The notes beneath the pieces were generated by a model, which saw only the letters and a program-made list of their open reading frames with translations, was not told the origin of the DNA and ran no database searches. Positions 5,067-10,000 of a stretch of 10,000 nt of DNA are shown piece by piece. The position numbers and the translations under genes are program-made. Source of the stretch: Rheinheimera sp. (GTDB taxonomy: Bacteria > Pseudomonadota > Gammaproteobacteria > Enterobacterales > Alteromonadaceae); the NCBI RefSeq assembly GCF_020217005.1, contig NZ_JAIWOI010000062.1, forward strand, positions 1 through 10,000, read 5' to 3'. Every line of letters starts with the position of its first letter. The first letter of the stretch is position 1.

Positions 5067-7967
5067 ATGCATACTAACAATAAAATTACACAATCGGTCC
5101 GCTTAGCTCTGCTGTTCGGAGCTGCAAGTGTCGCCTCAATGTCCACTTCGGCTTTTGCCCAAGAAGAGTCAAATGACGCAGAAGCAAAATCAGTGGAAAG
5201 AATCAACGTGACGGGTTCACGTATTTTGCGTGAAGGCGCAATAGCTCCGTCACCTGTTACAGTCATCTCCGGCGCCGATTTAGTTGAAACAGGCGCAATG
5301 AACATCGGTGAAGTACTGACTAAACTACCAGCTCTTGCTACCACATACACGCTGGCAAACTCCGGCCGTTTTATAGGTACTGCTGGTATCAGTACCCTCG
5401 ACTTACGTGGCATGGGTACTGATCGTACTTTAGTGCTGGTTGACGGCAAACGTCACGTATCAAGTGCGCCAGGCACTAGTTCGGTTGACACCAACACTAT
5501 CCCAAGCGCTTGGATCGAATCAGTGGAAATTATCACTGGTGGTGCCTCCGCGGTCTATGGTGCCGACGCTGTTACAGGCGTAGTGAACTTTAAACTGAAA
5601 AAAGACGTAACAGGTTTAGACGTAAGCGCGACTCGTGGTTTTGCTGACAACAATCCGTACAATAACGAGAAATACAGTTTCTCTTACGGTGCAGACTTTG
5701 ATGAAGGCCGCGGTAACGCAGCATTTGCGGTTGAATACAACGCGCAGGATTCATTAAATGCGTTGGACAACCCATGGACAGCCACTTCTTATGCCAGCAT
5801 CCCTTATGCGATAGCAATGGGTAAGCCTCGTCCGGCAGATCAAGTTAACAGTGAAGCTTATCCAGACCGTATCAGGCTACCTAATGCAGGCTACTACATC
5901 ATTAATGATGCTGGTGTGGCCTGGGATGCTTACACGGGTGACATCATGGGTACTTTTAACCCTGACAGTTCATTCCGTCAAATTTACACTGGCCCAATCG
6001 ACGATGGTCAGTTCTGTGCCGGCCCTGAGTGTGAGTTTTTTAACTTAAACCAGTACAATGAAATTCAGCCGAAATTTTCCCGTATTAACTACAATGTAAA
6101 AGCTAACTATGACTTCAGTGACAAGTGGTCAGGTTACTTTGACGCCAAGTACGTAAAAAGCGAAGGTGAAAATATTGGTCAACCGTTCTTCCGCTTCTAC
6201 GTTGATAACTACATTACCAGAGACAACCCTTTTGTTTCTCCAGAGTTAGCTGCAGCCATGGACGCCCGCGGTATTGATACTATAGGTATCAACCGTATGT
6301 ACAATGACGGCGGCCGTCGCCTGGAAGAAAACACCCGCGAAACCACACGTTTTGTGCTGGGTTTAGAAGGTGATATCAGTGAAAACTGGAGAGGTGATTT
6401 CTCCTTCGTACACGGTAAGTCAGACATTGAACGTATAAACGGTGCTAATACCATTATTGCTAACTACTACAACGCAATCGACGCCATTCGTGATGCCAAT
6501 GGCAATATAGTGTGTCGTAGTGCTGAAGCCCGCGCCGAAGGTTGTGTGGCAGCCAATATTATGGGTCGTGAAGCCATGAGCAAAGAAGCTCGTGACTACA
6601 TTAATACCACATCAATTGGTACGTCCGAAATCAACCAGTCTGTTGTTACGGCTAACTTCTCTAACTCCAGCATTTATGAATTACCTGCTGGTTGGGTAGG
6701 TTTTGCCGGTGGTGTGGAATACCGCGAAGAGAAAAGCGTGACCGAAGAAGACGATTTTGCCGCCACTGGCGCGACTTTCTTTAACGCTTTAGGCGAAACA
6801 GATGGTAAGTATGACGTTACCGAAGCTTATGCCGAGTTATCGGTTCCTTTATTGTCTGATATGTTCTTAATTCAGGATTTGGTACTTGATTCTGCAGTTC
6901 GTGCCGCAGACTACTCAACTATAGGCAACGCAACCAGCTGGAAATTGGGTCTGGATTGGACAATGACAGATGAAGTGCGTGCGCGCTTTACCTTGTCTTC
7001 AGCTATCCGTGCTCCGAATATTGATGAGTTGTTCTCTGGTCAAAGTCAGTCTTTTGCAAACGTTGATGACGTGTGTAAAAAATCAGAGCTGGATTTGTTA
7101 GATCCTGAAGGCCGTGCTATCCGCGCTGCAAACTGTGCTGCTTTAGGTGTGCCTGCTGATTTTGATTCTAACTATGATGCAGCCACTCTGGAAACTCTGG
7201 CTGGTGGTAACCCGGATCTGAGACCAGAAGAATCACGTTCAGTGACAGCTGGTGTTGTATATCAGCCACAATGGGTTGAAGGTTTAACCTTTACCGTGGA
7301 TTACTGGGAAATTGATATTGAAGATACCATTAGCAGTATCGATGAGCAGACCATTATTGACCGTTGTGTAGACTCACCTTCAGGTATCAACAACCAGTTC
7401 TGTGCTTTAATCACCCGTGATCCGGCAACCTCTGAAATCACACTGATTAAGAGCTTTGCGTTAAACATTTCCCGCAGCCTGAACTCTGGTGTGGACTTTG
7501 AAATTGGTTACGATTTTGACGCTTTAGGTGGTCGCTTCAATACCGCGTTAATCGGTACTAAGCTGATCGAAGCCAGAGCTTATCCATTCCAGGATGAACC
7601 AGAAAATAACACCAACTATGTGGGTGTGTTAGGTGATGAAAATCTGCAGTTAAATCTGTCGATTGACTACACCTATGAGGCTTGGACAGCCAAATGGAGC
7701 ACCCGCTATATTGATGGTGTAGAGCTGTATGATCCAACACAATTAGCCGCGAACCCTAACCCTAACAGTGAGATGCGTTATGGCAGCTATGCAGTCACTG
7801 ACGCTTCTTTACGTTATGCGTTTGAAAATGGCGTTGCACTGCGCTTAGGTATCGATAACCTGTTTAACCGTCGTTTACCAGGTAGTACAATTGGTACTGG
7901 TGCCGGTTCAGCCATTTATGACAATATCGGCCGTTTAGGCTACTTACAGGCAAGTTATAAGTTCTAA
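5067..7967 (+). CDS. TonB-dependent outer-membrane receptor
   Basis: The 966-residue outer-membrane transporter is energised by TonB-ExbBD. Residues 1-31 are a signal peptide ending SAFA before QEE. A TonB-box-like segment RINVTGSR (45-52) precedes the plug domain, about 60-180. The plug carries the family motifs LDLRGMGTDRTLVLVDGKRH (111-130) and GGASAVYGADAVTGVVNF (158-175). A long 22-strand-type beta barrel fills the rest and ends in YLQASYKF with terminal Phe, the outer-membrane insertion signature. There is no N-terminal signalling domain, so it is not a sigma/anti-sigma transducer type. Cysteine pairs in probable surface loops (FCAGPEC; the Cys residues of VCKKSEL and ANCAALG) suggest disulfides. 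The length and plug style resemble the large receptors of Alteromonadales and Xanthomonadales that take up oligosaccharides or peptides, but no neighbouring enzyme reveals the substrate. The ATG at 5067 has AAAAGGGA (5051-5058) 8 nt upstream. The ATG at 5063 is out of frame and stops after four codons. Confidence 0.95.
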   Translation: MHTNNKITQSVRLALLFGAASVASMSTSAFAQEESNDAEAKSVERINVTGSRILREGAIAPSPVTVISGADLVETGAMNIGEVLTKLPALATTYTLANSGRFIGTAGISTLDLRGMGTDRTLVLVDGKRHVSSAPGTSSVDTNTIPSAWIESVEIITGGASAVYGADAVTGVVNFKLKKDVTGLDVSATRGFADNNPYNNEKYSFSYGADFDEGRGNAAFAVEYNAQDSLNALDNPWTATSYASIPYAIAMGKPRPADQVNSEAYPDRIRLPNAGYYIINDAGVAWDAYTGDIMGTFNPDSSFRQIYTGPIDDGQFCAGPECEFFNLNQYNEIQPKFSRINYNVKANYDFSDKWSGYFDAKYVKSEGENIGQPFFRFYVDNYITRDNPFVSPELAAAMDARGIDTIGINRMYNDGGRRLEENTRETTRFVLGLEGDISENWRGDFSFVHGKSDIERINGANTIIANYYNAIDAIRDANGNIVCRSAEARAEGCVAANIMGREAMSKEARDYINTTSIGTSEINQSVVTANFSNSSIYELPAGWVGFAGGVEYREEKSVTEEDDFAATGATFFNALGETDGKYDVTEAYAELSVPLLSDMFLIQDLVLDSAVRAADYSTIGNATSWKLGLDWTMTDEVRARFTLSSAIRAPNIDELFSGQSQSFANVDDVCKKSELDLLDPEGRAIRAANCAALGVPADFDSNYDAATLETLAGGNPDLRPEESRSVTAGVVYQPQWVEGLTFTVDYWEIDIEDTISSIDEQTIIDRCVDSPSGINNQFCALITRDPATSEITLIKSFALNISRSLNSGVDFEIGYDFDALGGRFNTALIGTKLIEARAYPFQDEPENNTNYVGVLGDENLQLNLSIDYTYEAWTAKWSTRYIDGVELYDPTQLAANPNPNSEMRYGSYAVTDASLRYAFENGVALRLGIDNLFNRRLPGSTIGTGAGSAIYDNIGRLGYLQASYKF

Positions 7968-8019
7968 CTAGTCTCAGACATCGGCAAATTCATCTCCCTG
8001 GGTTTGTCAATGTGAAGTC

Positions 8020-8049
8020 AAAAAAGGCAACAGTTTTGTTGCCTTTTTT
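8020..8049 (+). terminator. Intrinsic terminator of the TonB receptor gene
   Basis: GGCAAC (8026-8031) and GTTGCC (8038-8043) form the stem, which is extended by six A-T pairs, with loop AGTTTT and a T-run at 8044-8049. It lies about 50 nt after the receptor stop. The A-run on the left side means it could also work on the minus strand. Confidence 0.93.
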
Positions 8050-8079
8050 ATTAGTGGGTTAAAAATAAATTCCAGATAT

Positions 8080-8103
8080 AAAAAAGGCGACTAACGTCGC
8101 CTT
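8080..8103 (-). terminator. Intrinsic terminator of the DUF2750 gene
   Basis: On the minus strand AAGGCGAC (8096-8103) pairs with GTCGCCTT (8084-8091) around the loop GTTA. The T-run at 8080-8085 follows. It lies 24 nt after the DUF2750 stop and faces the receptor terminator 30 bp away. Confidence 0.9.
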
Positions 8104-8127
8104 CTCAGTGAATATCTGACATTAAAT

Positions 8128-8481
8128 TTATTGCACTAACGCCAAAGCTTCCAGAATTTCACGAGGCTCAACTTCAGGGCCATTTAAGGATTCATCCCAG
8201 TTGGTACCAATTAACACGCCGTCGTCGTACATCTCTTGTAACCAACCTTCGCAGAACACATCCAGCGGAATAGCTTCAGGTTTATAGTCAGACCATTCGT
8301 CAGAGCAGTGCAGCTGTGCCGCTTCCTGATTCGACCAGAATGGCATCACGTCTGTGTCTTCAAAATCAACAGACTCGACCACCAGCAAATCTTCGCCGTT
8401 GGCTAAAGTCCAAACCACACCATGAGTTTTGGCTTCAGCAATAAAATTTTGAAACACCGGATCATGTGAATATTCGCCCAT
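8128..8481 (-). CDS. DUF2750 domain-containing protein, function unknown
   Basis: The small acidic protein (117 residues) fits the DUF2750 family as I recall it. Conserved-looking features are VWTL (23-26), MPFWS (46-50), a WSDY core (63-66), the run IPLDVFCEGWLQEMYDDG (71-88), IGTNWDESLNGPEV (91-104) and a short C-terminal helix. There is no signal peptide or membrane segment, so it is probably cytoplasmic. No function is known to me. An in-frame GTG lies at 8490, but the ATG at 8481 is preferred because AAGG (8490-8493) is 8 nt upstream of it and overlaps the GTG. It is transcribed alone, with its own terminator, and diverges from ettA across about 160 bp. Confidence 0.85.
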   Translation of the reverse strand: MGEYSHDPVFQNFIAEAKTHGVVWTLANGEDLLVVESVDFEDTDVMPFWSNQEAAQLHCSDEWSDYKPEAIPLDVFCEGWLQEMYDDGVLIGTNWDESLNGPEVEPREILEALALVQ

Positions 8482-8489
8482 GGCAACCA

Positions 8490-8493
8490 CCTT
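8490..8493 (-). promoter_or_regulatory. Ribosome binding site that decides the DUF2750 start
   Basis: AAGG on the minus strand (followed by TGG) is 8 nt from the ATG at 8481. The alternative GTG at 8490 overlaps it and would have no usable site. Confidence 0.6.
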
Positions 8494-8603
8494 TGAAGTA
8501 AGTATTAATTTAATTGCCGCTATTAGAGCAGAAAACCAGAGTAAAAACGAATTAAAATCCCCATTCCTGTCCGGCGCTGTTCCCCTGTTTTTTAAAAATA
8601 ACG

Positions 8604-8609
8604 TACAAT
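8604..8609 (+). promoter_or_regulatory. Candidate -10 box of ettA
   Basis: TACAAT differs from the consensus by one base and lies 34 nt upstream of the ettA ATG. The best -35 is weak (TTCCCC, 8580-8585, 18-bp spacer). An AT-rich stretch with T- and A-runs (8588-8600) fills the spacer. The predicted start is near 8616. Confidence 0.4.
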
Positions 8610-8643
8610 TGCCGCATTCTAACCAACAAGATGAGTGACTCTT

Positions 8644-10000
8644 ATGGCTCAGTATATTTACAGCATGTACCGCATGTCGAAAGTAGTGCCGCCCAAGCGC
8701 ACTATTTTAAAAGACATTTCGCTGTCGTTTTTCCCTGGTGCAAAAATTGGTGTTTTGGGTTTAAACGGCTCAGGTAAGTCCAGCCTTCTGCGCATTATGG
8801 CTGGCGTTGACAAAGAGTTTGACGGTGAAGCCCGGGCTTTATCTGGTATTAATATTGGCTACCTGCCGCAGGAACCAGAACTGGATCCGGAAAAGACAGT
8901 ACGTCAGGTAGTTGAAGAAGCAGTCTCAGATGTGAAAAACGCCTTAACCCGTCTGGACCAGGTGTATGCCGCTTATGCCGAAGAAAATGCCGACTTTGAC
9001 GCTTTAGCTCGTGAGCAAGGTGAGCTGGAGGCCATTATTCAGGCCAAAGATGGTCATAACCTGGACAATATCCTGGACCGTGCTGCCGATGCGCTGCGTC
9101 TGCCGCCATGGGATGCGCTGGTTAAACACTTATCTGGTGGTGAACGCCGCCGTGTGGCTATTTGCCGTTTATTGTTAGAAAAACCAGATATGTTGCTGCT
9201 GGACGAACCTACTAACCACTTAGACGCTGAATCTGTGGCCTGGTTAGAACGTTTCCTGCACGATTACACTGGCACTGTAGTGGCCATTACCCACGACCGT
9301 TATTTCCTCGATAACGTTGCGGGCTGGATTTTAGAGCTGGACCGCGGTGAAGGTATTCCGTGGGAAGGTAACTACTCTTCATGGTTAGAGCAAAAAGATG
9401 CCCGTCTTGAGCAGGAAGAACGCAGCGAAAACGCCCGTCAGCGCTCTATCAAGCAAGAACTCGAGTGGGTTCGTACCAATCCAAAAGGCCGCCATGCCAA
9501 GAGTAAAGCCCGTATGGCGCGTTTTGAAGAACTGCAAAGCCAGGACTTCCAGAAACGTAATGAAACCAACGAGCTGTTTATTCCGCCAGGACCACGTTTA
9601 GGCGACAAAGTGCTGGAAGTGAAAAACCTGCGTAAAACCTTTGGCGATCGCGTGCTGATTGACGACTTAAGCTTCAGCATTCCAAAAGGTGCCATCGTAG
9701 GCATTATCGGTCCAAACGGTGCGGGTAAATCCACCCTGTTTAAGATGATCACAGGTTCGGAACAAGCCGATGCCGGCACTATTGAAGTCGGTGAAACAGT
9801 TCAGATCGCCAGCGTCGAGCAGTTCCGCGACAGCATGAACCCAAAAAATACCGTTTGGCAGGAAATCTCCAACGGTCAGGATATTCTGCAAATTGGTAAC
9901 TTCCAAATTCCAAGCCGCGCTTATGTTGGTCGTTTTAACTTTAAAGGCAACGATCAGCAGAAGTTTATCGGTGAATTGTCTGGTGGTGAGCGCAACCGTG
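8644..10000 (+). CDS. ettA: Energy-dependent translational throttle protein EttA (3' end outside window)
   Basis: This is a soluble ABC-F protein that binds the ribosomal E site and gates entry into elongation according to ATP/ADP level. The first 452 codons are present. E. coli EttA has about 555 residues, so about 100 residues are missing beyond the window edge. ABC domain 1 has Walker A GLNGSGKS (39-46), signature LSGGE (163-167), Walker B MLLLDEPTNHLD with catalytic E188, and the switch H217. An arm insertion lies at about 95-139. The P-site tRNA-interaction linker is about 242-322, with the conserved ending NETNELFIPPGPRLGDKVL. Domain 2 has Walker A GPNGAGKS (356-363) and signature LSGGER (445-450). 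Its Walker B is off the edge. The near-invariant start MAQYIYSMYRMSKVVPPKR fixes the ATG at 8644. The Shine-Dalgarno is weak. The frame is intact as far as seen. Confidence 0.98.
   Translation, partial: MAQYIYSMYRMSKVVPPKRTILKDISLSFFPGAKIGVLGLNGSGKSSLLRIMAGVDKEFDGEARALSGINIGYLPQEPELDPEKTVRQVVEEAVSDVKNALTRLDQVYAAYAEENADFDALAREQGELEAIIQAKDGHNLDNILDRAADALRLPPWDALVKHLSGGERRRVAICRLLLEKPDMLLLDEPTNHLDAESVAWLERFLHDYTGTVVAITHDRYFLDNVAGWILELDRGEGIPWEGNYSSWLEQKDARLEQEERSENARQRSIKQELEWVRTNPKGRHAKSKARMARFEELQSQDFQKRNETNELFIPPGPRLGDKVLEVKNLRKTFGDRVLIDDLSFSIPKGAIVGIIGPNGAGKSTLFKMITGSEQADAGTIEVGETVQIASVEQFRDSMNPKNTVWQEISNGQDILQIGNFQIPSRAYVGRFNFKGNDQQKFIGELSGGERNR

Noticed and set aside
5063..5077. ATG just upstream of the receptor start
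   Set aside because: It is out of frame and stops after four codons. The receptor's own ATG at 5067 has the correct spacing to the purine-rich site.
5033..5449. 138-codon minus-strand frame overlapping the start of the TonB receptor
   Set aside because: It is antisense to a well-supported plug domain, with no ribosome site and a composition that mirrors the receptor codons.
9398..9906. Several 60-110 codon frames inside ettA on both strands
   Set aside because: ettA is conserved continuously across this stretch. These are shadows in other frames.

Overview
The window looks like ordinary chromosomal core from a marine or aquatic gammaproteobacterium. DnaQ and RNase HI align closely, from memory, with the E. 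coli proteins, and the divergent dnaQ/rnhA pair is the usual gammaproteobacterial arrangement. The TIGR03503-type protein, a large TonB-dependent receptor and moderate GC content point to the Alteromonadales/Chromatiaceae side (Rheinheimera- or Alishewanella-like). That placement is inference, not a database result.

Layout, left to right. Positions 1-396 hold four identical tRNA-Asp(GTC) genes on the minus strand. They are driven by a near-consensus promoter at 448-476, and the array starts exactly at the window edge. Next come a minus-strand pair, a membrane-anchored periplasmic protein of unknown function (505-1929) and dnaQ (1917-2621), overlapping by 13 bases. rnhA (2687-3157) diverges from dnaQ. 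Convergent with rnhA is a TauE/SafE-family permease (3174-3920, minus). Upstream of that, behind its own terminator, is an exported glutathione peroxidase (4044-4589, minus). A gap of about 480 bases (4590-5066) separates the peroxidase from a 966-residue TonB-dependent outer-membrane receptor (5067-7967, plus). Two back-to-back terminators (8020-8049 plus, 8080-8103 minus) lie between the receptor and a small DUF2750 protein (8128-8481, minus). The translation factor ettA (8644 onward, plus) diverges from DUF2750 and is cut off by the window end after 452 codons.

Functionally these are mostly independent housekeeping units: aspartate tRNA supply, replication proofreading, RNA/DNA hybrid removal, peroxide defence, outer-membrane uptake and ribosome throttling. 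The only tight coupling visible is dnaQ with its downstream neighbour, whose ribosome binding site lies inside the conserved DnaQ C-terminal codons. I found no insertion sequence, prophage, CRISPR array, toxin-antitoxin pair or defence cassette, and no strong evidence of a new system. The points most worth checking are the nested ribosome binding site, the uncharacterised anchored protein, the substituted active-site glutamine of the peroxidase, and the possible short leader ORF and dyad upstream of the receptor.
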